The notes: a model not told the origin generated them from the letters alone. A DNA stretch of 64,000 bases from Streptomyces hyaluromycini (GCF_002217755.1 NZ_BCFL01000016.1:248001-312000); one strand, 5' to 3'; numbered from the stretch's first letter, positions 1 to 9,127 are shown. Made by a program: numbers and translations.

Positions 1-1
1 T

Positions 2-760
2 ATGGAGACCCAGACCACGGGGAACTTCCAGGCCGTGGGCGCCGCCGGCAGCCCGTTCGCCGGTCACGCCGACGGTATCGCCTGGTACGGCAACAGGCTG
101 TTCGTGGCGAGCGGACACCAGATCCAGGTCTACGACCTGCGCCACCTGTGGCGGATGTCGGACAACACGCGCGAGTCCGTCGGGATCAGCGACGGCAAGT
201 CCTCCGCTCGCTGGCACAACTGGGTCCTGCCCATGATCGGTTTCTACGACAACGGAATCAAGGGCGACCCCTGCACGGACCTCAACCCGTGCATGACCTC
301 CCTCAGCCTCGACCGCACCGGGACGGACGGGCTCATCACGTCCGAGTTCCGCCGTTCGGCGGGCGGCGCCCCGATCGTGCGCTGGCCGCTGAACGCCGCG
401 GACACGCTGCTCGACACGGACGGCACGACCAATTACGAAGGCACCGTCCACGCCACAGCCGGCTACCGGACCCCGGTCTGGGGGGTGCAGGGAGCGGCGA
501 CCGACGGCACATACTTCTACTTCAGCGGCACCTGCCCTGAATACGCGGACCGGGACCCCAACGACTCGGCGACCGCCGATCTTCCGTACTGCATCCACTG
601 GGCGAAGCCCGGCAGCGCGCCGCACGTGCTCACGTACGGCCCTCCGCTCATCCAGAACCTCTCCTGGGCCCCCTCCTCCGGCCGCCTGTGGGGCATCAAT
701 GAACGCATAGCCCCAGCACCGGGGGTCCGTTCGGTGTTCTCCCTCGACCCGCCCAACTGA
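2..760 (+). CDS. Secreted protein of unknown function, C-terminal part (5' end cut by window)
   Basis: The frame is open from the left edge, so the first ATG is probably internal and the true start lies outside the window. The 252 visible residues begin with a short motif-like stretch (GIAWYGNRLFVASG, then IQVYDLRHLWRM) that resembles a blade of a beta-propeller. Four cysteines (CTDLNPC and the CPEY...YC pair) are placed as expected for disulphides in an exported protein. No catalytic motif is recognisable. Streptomyces genomes carry conserved secreted proteins of this look, but I cannot name a function. A strong hairpin 12 nt after the stop suggests that this gene ends its transcript. Confidence 0.6.
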   Translation: METQTTGNFQAVGAAGSPFAGHADGIAWYGNRLFVASGHQIQVYDLRHLWRMSDNTRESVGISDGKSSARWHNWVLPMIGFYDNGIKGDPCTDLNPCMTSLSLDRTGTDGLITSEFRRSAGGAPIVRWPLNAADTLLDTDGTTNYEGTVHATAGYRTPVWGVQGAATDGTYFYFSGTCPEYADRDPNDSATADLPYCIHWAKPGSAPHVLTYGPPLIQNLSWAPSSGRLWGINERIAPAPGVRSVFSLDPPN

Positions 761-771
761 AATCCGTCCGA

Positions 772-799
772 CGGCCCCCGGTCCGAAAACCGGGGGCCG
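772..799 (+). terminator. Intrinsic-type terminator after the secreted-protein gene
   Basis: A perfect 10-bp stem (CGGCCCCCGG at 772-781 with CCGGGGGCCG at 790-799) closes an 8-nt loop, 12 nt after the TGA. There is no U-run, as is usual for actinobacterial terminators. Confidence 0.7.
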
Positions 800-821
800 C
801 CACCCTCACCCGGGGAAGCCG

Positions 822-1070
822 AAGGAAGACCCCCCGCTCGGTGACCAGTACGCCTGGCGTGAGCAACGGCGCCGCCAGTCCTCGGCTCGGATCTGCGTCG
901 AACACGCCAACGCCGAGCACAAGCAGTGGCGCCCGCTGCGGCGCTTCCTCGGCCGCCGCGAGCACTACCCGGCCATGCACCGGGCCATCGCCGGCCTGGT
1001 CTCCGACCGAGCCGCCCAGCGGCCCACCCGCCGCAAACCGAGCACCGAACCCGTGCTCGCCAGCCCGATG
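822..1070 (+). pseudogene. Transposase remnant (C-terminal fragment, IS5-like DDE type)
   Basis: In the frame starting at 822 the translation contains ARICVEHANAEHKQWRP, then LRRFLGRREHYP and AIAGLVSDRAAQR. This is the type of C-terminal sequence I associate with Streptomyces IS5-like transposases (helix with the final DDE Glu, followed by an LVSDRAA tail). There is no start codon, DDE core or upstream half. After about residue 70 the sequence drifts into low-complexity codons up to the neighbouring gene. No terminal inverted repeats were found around it. It is a decayed insertion sequence, not a functional gene. The family name comes from memory of the motif. Confidence 0.6.
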
Positions 1071-1120
1071 ACCCGTCAAGTCAGCCACCAGTCCAACTCT
1101 CAGATCATCACGGCTCAACA

Positions 1121-2200
1121 TCAACGGCCGACGACGTCGTCAGCCTCGCTCAGCCGTGCCTCGGAGCGTGCCGCGACCCTCCTGCGTGGCACCGGCAGCA
1201 GCCACCAAGCCGACGCCACCGACAGGACCGCGCCCACCGCGATGCCCTCCAGGCGGGTCGGCAGCAGGGAGTCGGCGTCCTGGCCGAAGTAGCCGAGGAG
1301 GAGGGAGAGGGCGCAGGTCATGCCGGCGGCCCAGTAGGCGTAGTTCAGGGGGCGCAGCCAGAGGGCGATCGCGAGGGTCGTGAACATCAGGGCCACCGCG
1401 GTGTGGCCGGTGACGCCGGCCGCCGCCACGCCCGTCGCCAGGAGCGTGCCGAGGCAGGCGCCGGCCAGGCGCTCAAGTCCCTTGCGCAGGACGTCGGTAC
1501 GGCCGCGGTTGCCGCTCGCGGCGACGTAGGCGGTGAGTACGACCCAGGGCCAGTGGTCGTCGAAGAGCAGGTGGCCGAGGGCGAAGGCGGCGGCGATCCC
1601 GGCGGCCATCTGGAGTGCCATGCGGGTGCTGGGGCGGGGGTGGAGGCGGGAGCGGCGCGACGGTGCGGCGGGAGCCGGGTCCGGGCGCCAGGGTCCGAAG
1701 TGGTCCGCCAGCCCCTGCACCAGCCACACAGCGGCGCACGCCATCGCGCCGGTCAGCGCCGACCAGCCCCAGGTCACCAGCCCGCTCTGGGCCTCGGGCG
1801 GCAGGGCCGGGCCGGGCACGACGAGCAGGGCGACCAGCGGGAGGGCGATCAGGGTGCCGGCCTTGGTGGCGGCGGGGCCGTAGCGGCGGATCCAGATGGC
1901 CAGCGCCATCGCAGCCGTGTAGACGGCGGCGCCGATCGCGTAGTGCGAGGCGAGCAGCCGGGCGAGAAAGATCGAGGCGCCCGTCGTGACGGGCAGCAGC
2001 ACCAGCGTGGTGAGCCGGCGGCGGGTGTCGGCGGTGCGCTGGGTCGCGGCGAGGGTCAGGGTGAGGGCGACCGCGAGGACCAGTACGTCGGTGTGCAGCC
2101 CGGCGGCCCCCTCCAGTGCCAGCGCGGCTCCCCAGGAGAGCAGAACGGCGGTCATCGTCAGCCCGGCTTCGTACGCGTTGCGTATGAGTTTGGCGGTCAC
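1121..2200 (-). CDS. FUSC-family membrane transporter (aromatic acid exporter-like)
   Basis: A predicted 359-aa integral membrane protein read from GTG at 2200. The open frame extends further upstream to 2392, but that part lies over the divergent MarR gene. It has two blocks of about six hydrophobic segments each. The first spans roughly residues 12-165. A soluble linker rich in Arg/Pro follows (about 170-205). The second runs roughly from 205 to 345 and contains the FUSC-like stretch ASGNRGRTDVLRKGLERLAG. Proteins of this family export aromatic acids or other small organics. The gene is divergent from a MarR repressor with 60 bp between them, the usual layout for efflux controlled by its substrate. 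Which compound is exported cannot be read from the sequence. Confidence 0.8.
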   Translation of the reverse strand: MTAKLIRNAYEAGLTMTAVLLSWGAALALEGAAGLHTDVLVLAVALTLTLAATQRTADTRRRLTTLVLLPVTTGASIFLARLLASHYAIGAAVYTAAMALAIWIRRYGPAATKAGTLIALPLVALLVVPGPALPPEAQSGLVTWGWSALTGAMACAAVWLVQGLADHFGPWRPDPAPAAPSRRSRLHPRPSTRMALQMAAGIAAAFALGHLLFDDHWPWVVLTAYVAASGNRGRTDVLRKGLERLAGACLGTLLATGVAAAGVTGHTAVALMFTTLAIALWLRPLNYAYWAAGMTCALSLLLGYFGQDADSLLPTRLEGIAVGAVLSVASAWWLLPVPRRRVAARSEARLSEADDVVGR

Positions 2201-2260
2201 GCGACCGAGAGTACGGGAAAAGGAGCAGTAGATAGTAAGTAATCGCGTAGGATCTGGCCT
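2201..2260. promoter_or_regulatory. Divergent FUSC/marR promoter region
   Basis: The 60-bp gap holds an AT-rich patch (GATAGTAAGTAATCG, 2231-2245), unusual for this genome and a likely place for the MarR operator. TAGGAT at 2248-2253 ends 7 nt before the marR ATG, a geometry that fits a leaderless transcript. No Shine-Dalgarno sequence precedes the ATG. Confidence 0.5.
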
Positions 2261-2683
2261 ATGGAACACCTCGCCGAAGCCGCCCGTTTCCGTCGTGCCG
2301 TCCTCCGGTTCAACCGGCGGCTGCGCCAGGAGCGCGGGGACGGCAGCCTCAGTGCCAATCAGCTGACGGTGCTCGGGCATCTGTACCGGCACGGGCCGTC
2401 CACGCCCGGCGAGGTCGCGGCTGCCGAGCGGCAGCGGCCGCAGTCGCTGACCCGGGTCTTCGCGGAGCTGGAGGCGGAGGGACTGGTCGGACGGGCGCCG
2501 GACCCGTCCGACCGGCGGCAGTCCGTGCTGAGCCTGACCGGGGCGGGGCGGGGCGCGCTGGAGGCCGACATGGCCCAGCGGGACGCCTGGCTGGCAGGGG
2601 CGTTCGGGGCGTTGAGCGAGACCGAGCGCGGGGTGCTGCTGCTCGCCGCCGCCGTGATGGAGCGGCTGGGAGATGCCGGGTAG
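2261..2683 (+). CDS. MarR-family transcriptional regulator
   Basis: 140 aa, the usual size for MarR. The winged helix-turn-helix is clear: LTVLGHLYRHGPSTPGEVA, then a recognition helix around RQRPQSLTRVFAEL, then the wing with DPSDRRQSVLSLT, the family signature for the beta-hairpin. N- and C-terminal helices form the dimer interface. It probably represses itself and the divergent FUSC transporter, with release by a phenolic ligand (inference from family and layout). The gene ends one base before the end of the convergent TPM-like gene, so the two transcripts must overlap. Confidence 0.88.
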   Translation: MEHLAEAARFRRAVLRFNRRLRQERGDGSLSANQLTVLGHLYRHGPSTPGEVAAAERQRPQSLTRVFAELEAEGLVGRAPDPSDRRQSVLSLTGAGRGALEADMAQRDAWLAGAFGALSETERGVLLLAAAVMERLGDAG

Positions 2684-2684
2684 G

Positions 2685-4049
2685 TCAGAAACCGCCGCCG
2701 AAGTCCCCGCTGTCCCCGCCCCCGCCGCCGAAGTCCCCGCCCCCGCCGAAGTCCCCGAAGTCCCCGGGGTCGAAGTCCGCGCCCGACACGTCGCCGCCCT
2801 GGTAGCCGTCGGCGCCGAAGTCTCCGTACCCGGTGCCGTAGTCGGCCGCGTAGGCGGGCGCGGACATCCAGCCGCCCAGGGCGGTGCCGAGGAGGAGGCC
2901 GGGGAGGATGCCGCCGCCGAAGTAGCCGCCCGCCCAGGGGCCGTAGGCCGGGCCCGCGTCCCAGTAGGGGCGGCGGCCGTAGTCGGTGTCGACCTCGCGG
3001 ATCGCGGGATCGCGGCCGTCGGCGAGGCGGGCGGCGTCGGCCGCGCAGACCGGGACCTCGCGGGGCGCGCCGCCGGACGGGGTCCAGATGGCGTCCGTGA
3101 CCGAGGGGCCGTGCCGGGGGTCGAAGAAGCAGGGCGGGCGGCGCTCCGGCAGCGGGCGGCCCTCGCGGCGGGCGGCCAGCTGGGCGAGCGAGAAACGGCC
3201 GTCCTCCAGGGCCTGGGTGACCGCCCGGACGTCCTCCGGTCTGCGGGCGTCGGCCATCGCGGACTTCGCCTGGTCGTAGGCGTTCAGCGCGCGCTCGTAG
3301 TCGGCGCGCATCGCGTCGTCGGCGCGCGGCTCGGCCGGGTGGAAGTCGAGGCGGTCCAGTTCCTCGCCGAACGCGGTGATGTCCTCGTCCACGACCACCC
3401 GGAGCCGGTCGAGGGCGGCCCGCTGCTCCTCCTCGTGGCGTCGGCGGCCCCGGCGTACCAGGGCGTACGCGCCCGCCCCGCCCGCCACCACCACGGCTCC
3501 GATCGCGATCAGCGCCGTACTGGACACTCCCGAGCCGCCCGCGCTGCCGCCGCCCCAGGCCGAGGGGGCCTTGCCGCCCATGTTGGTCAGGGCCCGGTCG
3601 GTGAAGTCGGTCAGCTGGGCCTTGGCGCTCTCGCCCTGGACGCTGGTGACCAGGTTCTGCACGGCCGTGCGGGAGAGCACGGACGAGTCGGCGCGGGCGT
3701 CGAAGCGGTCGCCGAGGCGGATCGCGTAGAGGCCGGTGATGCCGGTGGCGGTGCGCAGGTCCGTGAAGAGGTTCTTGGTGGGGTAGTCGGCCGGCAGGAC
3801 GGCGATGAACAGCGGTTTGTTCGCGTCCTTGACCTGCCGGGCCAGGCTGTCGGCGTCGGCCGTGGAGAGCTGGGCGGCGGCCGCCGGGTCGACGTACACC
3901 GGGTTCTTGCGGAGGGCGTCCGCGATCGCCGAGACGCCGGTGACCGCGGACGCCCGCGGGGCGAGCGCAGTCAGGGCGACCAGCGCCAGCGCACACGCCA
4001 TGAGCAGCAGCCCCGGGAGGCTTCGGGTGGTCCGTCGCACCGCGTTCAT
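2685..4049 (-). CDS. TPM-domain-like membrane protein with Gly-rich tail
   Basis: 454 aa. A signal or anchor segment spans about residues 11-35. An extracytoplasmic domain (about 36-170) follows and resembles TPM-type domains. A second membrane span (about 178-198, STALIAIGAVVVAGGAGAYALV region) comes next, then a charged cytoplasmic region with a helical stretch (RRRHEEEQRAALDRLRVVV). The last 45 residues are almost only Gly, Asp and Phe (FGGGGDFGGGG type). The repetitive GGN codons of the tail explain the skewed composition near 2690-2800. Function is unknown; related proteins are annotated only as membrane proteins. It lies 42 nt downstream of the GH3 gene on the same strand and may be cotranscribed with it, though nothing links the two roles. 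Confidence 0.72.
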   Translation of the reverse strand: MNAVRRTTRSLPGLLLMACALALVALTALAPRASAVTGVSAIADALRKNPVYVDPAAAAQLSTADADSLARQVKDANKPLFIAVLPADYPTKNLFTDLRTATGITGLYAIRLGDRFDARADSSVLSRTAVQNLVTSVQGESAKAQLTDFTDRALTNMGGKAPSAWGGGSAGGSGVSSTALIAIGAVVVAGGAGAYALVRRGRRRHEEEQRAALDRLRVVVDEDITAFGEELDRLDFHPAEPRADDAMRADYERALNAYDQAKSAMADARRPEDVRAVTQALEDGRFSLAQLAARREGRPLPERRPPCFFDPRHGPSVTDAIWTPSGGAPREVPVCAADAARLADGRDPAIREVDTDYGRRPYWDAGPAYGPWAGGYFGGGILPGLLLGTALGGWMSAPAYAADYGTGYGDFGADGYQGGDVSGADFDPGDFGDFGGGGDFGGGGGDSGDFGGGF

Positions 4050-4091
4050 GCTTCGAAACTACCCTGAAGCCTCCCCGGGAGTGCTGTCCCT

Positions 4092-7000
4092 CTACGCCGC
4101 CCGGTACGCCTCCGTCAGCTTCTCCACCGCCGCCGCGTACCTGCCGGTGAGCAGCAGGTGGTCCGCGTCGGCGAAGGGCTTGGAGACGGCGGCCGTGATC
4201 GACTGCCCGATCTTCGCCTGGACCAGCAGCCGCGCCTTGGCGACCAGCTTCCGGCCGGCCGCGTCGGAGCCCGCCCGTTCGGCCGCCTTCGCGGCCACGC
4301 CGAGCGACTTCAGGGTGGCCTCGCCGCCCTTGGGGGCCCTGGTCAGGGTGGTCAGACCCCAGCCGTAGGGGTACTGCGGGTCGTACGACGCGTCGCCCAC
4401 GTTGATCGGCAGCTGCGCCTCGGACTTCGGCCAGGTGACCGGGAGCTGCCCGGTGAAGGCCTGCTTTCCGTAGAGCACGTCGGCCACGCCGTCGCCCTCG
4501 GTGCCCGGCAGCCAGGACGCCACCAGGGAGTCGATCTCGCCGAGCCGGTCGCCGACCAGCTGCGGGCGCCCGGAGACGATCAGCACCGCGCACTTCATGG
4601 CCGCGCACACCTTGTCCACGGCGGCCTGGTCGGCGGGGGTCAGCGTGAGGTCGTTGCCGTTGCCGACGTCTCCGACGCCCTCGGCGTAGGGGGTCTCGCC
4701 GACCACGACCACACCCACGTCGTAGCCGCTCGTCGGCGCCGAGGCGTCCTTGGAGTAGGTGACGTCTCCCCCGGCGTTCTTCATGCCCTGGAGGATGGTG
4801 GTGCCGGTGGTGTGGGTGCCGGACGCGCCCTGCCAGGTGAGGGTCCAGCCGCCGGTCTGGTTGCCGAGGTCGTCGGCGTTGGACCCGGCGACGTACACCT
4901 TCTCCGACTTCTTCAGCGGCAGCACGTCGCCGTCGTTCTTCAGCAGCACCTGCGACTCGGCGGCCGCCTGCCGGGCCACCGCCCGGTGCGCGGTGGAGCC
5001 GATCTTCGAGGCGCCGGACGTGTCGGCGTACGGGTGCTCGAAGAGCCCCAGCCTGAACTTCTGGGTGAGGATGCGGGAGACCGCGTCGTCGATGCGCTGC
5101 TCGGTGACGGTGCCCGCCTTGACCTGGTCGATCAGGGACGCCGTGAAGTCCTTGTAGCCGTACGGGACCATCATCATGTCGACGCCCGCGTTGACGGCTG
5201 TGCGCACGTGCGAGGCGTAGTCGCCGGGGAGCTGGTCCATGGCGTTCCAGTCGCTGATCACGAAGCCCTGGAAGCCCATCCGGCCCTTGAGCTCGCCGGT
5301 GATCATGTCGGCGCGGGCGTGCATCTTCACCGGGCCCTGGCCGTCGCCGACGATGTCCAGGGAGGAGTAGGAGGGCATGACGGTGCCGATGCCCCGGTCC
5401 ACCGCGGTCTGGAACGGCGCCAGGTGGATGGCCTCCAGCTGCTGCCGGGTGACCGTGGTGACGCCCTGGTCGACGGTGTACGTGCCGGTCGTGGACGAGC
5501 CGTAGGCGGTGCCGCCGTCGCCGACGAAGTGCTTGGCGGTGGCCAGGACCTTGTCGTCGTCCTTGAGGTCGCGGCCGTCTGCCCGTCCCTGGAGGCCCTG
5601 GATGATGGTCTCCATGGACTTCACCAGGGCCGGGTCCTCGCCGAAGGACTCGTAGGAGCGGCCCCAGCGTTCGTCACGGCTGACGCAGAGGCAGGGGGCG
5701 AAGTCCCAGGGGATGCCGGTGGCGCGGACCTCGGAGGCGGTCACCGCGCCGGTCTTCTCGGCCAGTTGGGGATCCCTGGTCGCGCCGATGCCGATGTTGT
5801 GCGGCATGATCGTGGCGCCGGCCAGGTTGTTGTGGCCGTGCACCGCGTCGACGCCGTAGATCAGCGGGATCTGGAACCGGGTCGCCTGCGCCCGGAGCTG
5901 GAAGGAGTCGATCATCTGCGCCCAGGCCGCGGCCGTGTTGGGCGTGGGGGTCGAGCCGCCGCCGGAGAGCAGCGAGCCGAGGTCGTACGCGGAGACGTCG
6001 CCGCCGGTCCCCACCGCACCGCGCTCGGCCTGGGTCATCTGGCCGGCCTTCTCCTCCAGGGACATCCGGGAGAGGAGGTCGGCGACCCGCTTCTTCACGG
6101 GCAACTTGCTGTCCAGGTACGGCAGTCCGTGGGCGTCGATGACGACCTGCGGGGTCTCGGCGGGGGCCTTGGCGCCGGTGACCGTGAGCTTGAGCGGGAT
6201 GGTCTCGGCCGATTCGGCCGAACGGTCCTTCAGCGTCGGCACCTTGATGGTCTGCGTGGCGCCGGAGGCCGTGCCCGCGGGGAAGGTGAGGGTGCCGGAG
6301 ACCGCCCGGTAGTCCTTGCCGGCGTCGGCGGTGCCGCCCGTCGTCTCGTAGGCGACGGTGACCGGGTCGTCGATCGGGGCGGATCCGGTGGTGGCGACGG
6401 TGACCTTCACGGCCGCCGTACCGCCCTCCTTGACCGGGTAGACGGCCGCGTCGGTGGTGACGGAGGCGCGCAGCGCCTGGTCGGCCTTGCCGTACAACTC
6501 CACGTCGTCCATGGCGAACTGGCCCTTGACCCCGACGGGCAGGGTGACCGCGTAGCCCCACATCTGGGTCAGGCCGAGGACGTGGTCGATGCCGCCGACG
6601 GGCTGGTAGTCGGTCCGGTAGACGAAGTCCGTGAACGGGATCTCGATCTGCTTCCAGCCGGTGAAGTCGTCGGTGAACGACGTCGTCCAGAGCTCCGAGG
6701 CCTCGCCGTTGGCGCCGCCGTCCTTGATCTCGAAGGCGATCTTCTTGCTGTTGTCCTGGCCGTCCCACCAGAAGCGGATGCCCTTGTGGGCGGACCAGTC
6801 GTGGGCGGGCTCGGCGGCGGCGAAGTCGTGGGTGAAGCCCCCGTAGCCGCTGATGTCGTACGTCCCCGAGAGGACCTTGGCACCCTCGGGGGCGTCGGCG
6901 CGGTCGGCGAACTGGAGCGCGGGCGGGTCGTCGCTGTCGCTTCCCCAGGTGAAGATGCCCTCGGCGGGCTGGGAGGCGAAGGGGACCTCGCCCTCGAAGT

Positions 7001-7103
7001 GGTCGACGGGGGTGGGGGCCGGGTCGTCGGCGGCGCTGGCGGCCGACAGGGGGATCAGGGCGGCGAGTAGGGCGGTGGAGACGAGCAGGGCGGCTCTTGG
7101 CAT
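4092..7103 (-). CDS. Secreted family 3 glycoside hydrolase with carbohydrate-binding and Calx-beta-like domains
   Basis: 1003 aa from ATG 7103, chosen because GAGGGAAGG sits just upstream and the next residues form a signal peptide (MPRAALLVSTALLAALIPLS, cut near SAASA). Domain order: a galactose-binding/CBM11-like domain (about 30-200), a Calx-beta-like domain (about 205-315), GH3 N-domain (about 330-660), GH3 C-domain (about 690-900) and a short helical tail. The nucleophile is Asp618 in VISDWNAM; KHFVGDGG and GRSYESFGEDP are also GH3 hallmarks. Likely reaction: release of glucose from the non-reducing ends of beta-glucans outside the cell. It is divergent from a GH30 glucanase, so the two may act on the same polysaccharide. 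The exact linkage specificity is not readable. Confidence 0.88.
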   Translation of the reverse strand: MPRAALLVSTALLAALIPLSAASAADDPAPTPVDHFEGEVPFASQPAEGIFTWGSDSDDPPALQFADRADAPEGAKVLSGTYDISGYGGFTHDFAAAEPAHDWSAHKGIRFWWDGQDNSKKIAFEIKDGGANGEASELWTTSFTDDFTGWKQIEIPFTDFVYRTDYQPVGGIDHVLGLTQMWGYAVTLPVGVKGQFAMDDVELYGKADQALRASVTTDAAVYPVKEGGTAAVKVTVATTGSAPIDDPVTVAYETTGGTADAGKDYRAVSGTLTFPAGTASGATQTIKVPTLKDRSAESAETIPLKLTVTGAKAPAETPQVVIDAHGLPYLDSKLPVKKRVADLLSRMSLEEKAGQMTQAERGAVGTGGDVSAYDLGSLLSGGGSTPTPNTAAAWAQMIDSFQLRAQATRFQIPLIYGVDAVHGHNNLAGATIMPHNIGIGATRDPQLAEKTGAVTASEVRATGIPWDFAPCLCVSRDERWGRSYESFGEDPALVKSMETIIQGLQGRADGRDLKDDDKVLATAKHFVGDGGTAYGSSTTGTYTVDQGVTTVTRQQLEAIHLAPFQTAVDRGIGTVMPSYSSLDIVGDGQGPVKMHARADMITGELKGRMGFQGFVISDWNAMDQLPGDYASHVRTAVNAGVDMMMVPYGYKDFTASLIDQVKAGTVTEQRIDDAVSRILTQKFRLGLFEHPYADTSGASKIGSTAHRAVARQAAAESQVLLKNDGDVLPLKKSEKVYVAGSNADDLGNQTGGWTLTWQGASGTHTTGTTILQGMKNAGGDVTYSKDASAPTSGYDVGVVVVGETPYAEGVGDVGNGNDLTLTPADQAAVDKVCAAMKCAVLIVSGRPQLVGDRLGEIDSLVASWLPGTEGDGVADVLYGKQAFTGQLPVTWPKSEAQLPINVGDASYDPQYPYGWGLTTLTRAPKGGEATLKSLGVAAKAAERAGSDAAGRKLVAKARLLVQAKIGQSITAAVSKPFADADHLLLTGRYAAAVEKLTEAYRAA

Positions 7104-7172
7104 GGACCTTCCCTCGACTCTCTGGTTCACTCGGGGCTCTCACAGTTCACTCATGGCTTAGATCACGTCGTG

Positions 7173-7180
7173 AGTTAACT
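7173..7180. promoter_or_regulatory. AT-rich palindrome in the GH3/GH30 divergent region
   Basis: AGTTAACT is a perfect 8-bp palindrome inside the AT-rich patch TGAGTTAACTAAC (7171-7183), the only such patch in the 121-bp divergent gap. Sugar-responsive LacI or ROK repressors often bind sites of this kind, but no such regulator is encoded nearby, so this is only a candidate operator. Confidence 0.35.
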
Positions 7181-7224
7181 AACGGCTCGCACACCCGTCA
7201 AGACGTCCCGTCAGGAAGGGCGAT

Positions 7225-9120
7225 GTGCCCATGAGAAGCACCCCCCACATGCCGACGAGAAGAACACCCCGCGGTCTGCGGCTGCTCCTGGCCGGGCTGC
7301 TCACCGCGGCCGGCTTCAGCGCCGTCGTGCCGCCGGCGCACGCGGCCGGCGAGCAGGTCACCGCGTACCTCACCACCACCGACGACTCCGCCGGACGCCA
7401 TGTCACCCGCGGGCTCCAGGCGCAGACGCCGTTCGCCTTCTCCTCCGGGACCGGCGGCAGCGGCACGAACATCACCGTCGACGAGAACACCCGCTACCAG
7501 ACCTTCACCGGCGGCGGCGCGTCCTTCACGGACACCGCGGCCTGGCTGATGAACAGCAGCGGGGCGCTGTCCCAGGCCACCCGGGACGCCACCATGCAGA
7601 AGCTGTTCTCGCCGACGAACGGGATCGGGCTGTCGTTCCTGCGCAATCCGATGGGCGCCTCGGACCTGGCCCGGTACGGGTACACGTACGACGACGTGGC
7701 CGCCGGGCAGACCGACCCGAACCTCAACAGCTTCTCCATCTCGCACGACCTCGCGGACGTCGTGCCGCTCACCAAGCAGGCGCTCCAGCTGAACCCCTCT
7801 CTGACTGTCATGGCCTCGCCATGGACGGCGCCGGCCTGGATGAAGGACAGCGGCTCGCTGAACGGGGGCTGGCTCAAGTCGGAGGACTACGCCGCCTACG
7901 CCGCGTACTTCGTGAAGTACCTCCAGGCGTACCAGGCGCAGGGCGTCAACGTCTCCTACGTGACCCCGCAGAACGAGCCGACCTGTTGTTCCGGCTACCC
8001 GTCGATGAGCTGGAACGCCTCCGGGCTGCAGTACTTCCTCAAGAACGACCTGCTGCCGCAGCTCCAGTCGGCCGGCCTGTCCACCAAGGTCCTCGCGCAC
8101 GACTGGAACTGGGACGTGTACGACTCCTACGCGGCCGCGCTCGTCAACGACTCGACGATCCGCAACCACCCCAACTTCGGCGGGATCGCCTGGCACGGCT
8201 ACGGCGGTGACGTCGCCGAGCAGACCACCGTGCACAACCAGTACCCCACGCTGGACGCCTTCGGAACCGAGCACTCCGGCGGTACCTGGGTCGCCAACCA
8301 GCAGAAGGAGGACATGTCCAACATCATCGACTACACCCGCAACTGGGCGAAGTCGGTGACCAAGTGGTCGCTGGCCGTGGACCAGAACATGGGCCCGCAC
8401 AACGGCGGCTGCGGCACCTGCACCGGCCTGATCACCGTGCACAACGGTGACGGGGCGAGCGGGACGGTCGACTACACCGTCGAGTACTACGACATGGGCC
8501 ACCTGACCAAGTTCGTACGGCCGGGCGCGCAGCGGATCGCCTCCACCGCGTCCACCACCGTGCCGAACGTGGCCTGGCGCAACCCGGACGGCTCGAAGGC
8601 GCTGATCGCCTACAACGACTCGTCGAGCGCGCAGACGGTGACCATCAACTGGGGCTCCCAGCACGCCGCCTACTCGCTCCCCGGCAAGACCTCGGCGACC
8701 TTCACCTGGTCCGGCACCCAGTCGGGCGGCTCCAGCCAGACCGGCGCGTTCGTGGGGCTCGCGAGCAAGTGCCTGGACGTGGCGGGCGGTTCGACCACGA
8801 ACGGCACCGCCGTCCAGCTCTACGACTGCAACGGCTCCACCGCCCAGCAGTGGACCGTGCAGTCCGACGGCACGGTCCGGGCGCTCGGCAAGTGCCTCGA
8901 CGTGACGTCGGCCTCGACGGCGGACGGGGCCAAGGTGCAGTTGTACGACTGCAACGGAACCGGTGCGCAACAGTGGTCGTACAACTCTTCGACCGGTGAT
9001 GTGGTGAACACGGCGGCGAACAAGTGCCTGGACGTCACCGACAACTCGTCGGCGAACGGGGCCCGGGCGCAGATCTGGTCCTGCTCGGGCGCCGCCAACC
9101 AGAAGTGGCACCTGCAGTAG
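7225..9120 (+). CDS. Secreted GH30 endo-beta-glucanase/glucosylceramidase-like enzyme with ricin-type lectin domain
   Basis: 631 aa from GTG 7225; ATG 7231 is an equally possible start, with AGGAAGGG at 7213-7220 serving either. The signal peptide runs to about residue 38 (PPAHA). The GH30 catalytic barrel spans about residues 45-420. The acid/base is Glu251 in PQNEPTCC and the nucleophile Glu349 in FGTEHSGG. A beta-sandwich typical of GH30 follows (about 425-500). The C-terminus is a ricin-type beta-trefoil (CBM13, about 510-631) with repeats ending QQWTVQ, QQWSYN and QKWHLQ. GH30 members of this type cut beta-1,6- or beta-1,3-glucans. A small lipoprotein gene starts 7 nt downstream. Together with the divergent GH3 enzyme this is a small extracellular glucan-degradation locus. 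Confidence 0.88.
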   Translation: MPMRSTPHMPTRRTPRGLRLLLAGLLTAAGFSAVVPPAHAAGEQVTAYLTTTDDSAGRHVTRGLQAQTPFAFSSGTGGSGTNITVDENTRYQTFTGGGASFTDTAAWLMNSSGALSQATRDATMQKLFSPTNGIGLSFLRNPMGASDLARYGYTYDDVAAGQTDPNLNSFSISHDLADVVPLTKQALQLNPSLTVMASPWTAPAWMKDSGSLNGGWLKSEDYAAYAAYFVKYLQAYQAQGVNVSYVTPQNEPTCCSGYPSMSWNASGLQYFLKNDLLPQLQSAGLSTKVLAHDWNWDVYDSYAAALVNDSTIRNHPNFGGIAWHGYGGDVAEQTTVHNQYPTLDAFGTEHSGGTWVANQQKEDMSNIIDYTRNWAKSVTKWSLAVDQNMGPHNGGCGTCTGLITVHNGDGASGTVDYTVEYYDMGHLTKFVRPGAQRIASTASTTVPNVAWRNPDGSKALIAYNDSSSAQTVTINWGSQHAAYSLPGKTSATFTWSGTQSGGSSQTGAFVGLASKCLDVAGGSTTNGTAVQLYDCNGSTAQQWTVQSDGTVRALGKCLDVTSASTADGAKVQLYDCNGTGAQQWSYNSSTGDVVNTAANKCLDVTDNSSANGARAQIWSCSGAANQKWHLQ

Positions 9121-9127
9121 GAGCGCC

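Noticed and set aside
2359..4608. Very long open frames antisense to real genes (for example 2359-4608, 4158-7070, 11335-15234, 48404-52414)
   Set aside because: They are produced by GC-rich codon bias on the opposite strand; their translations are Gly/Arg/Ala/Pro-rich without domains, while the other strand encodes clear families.
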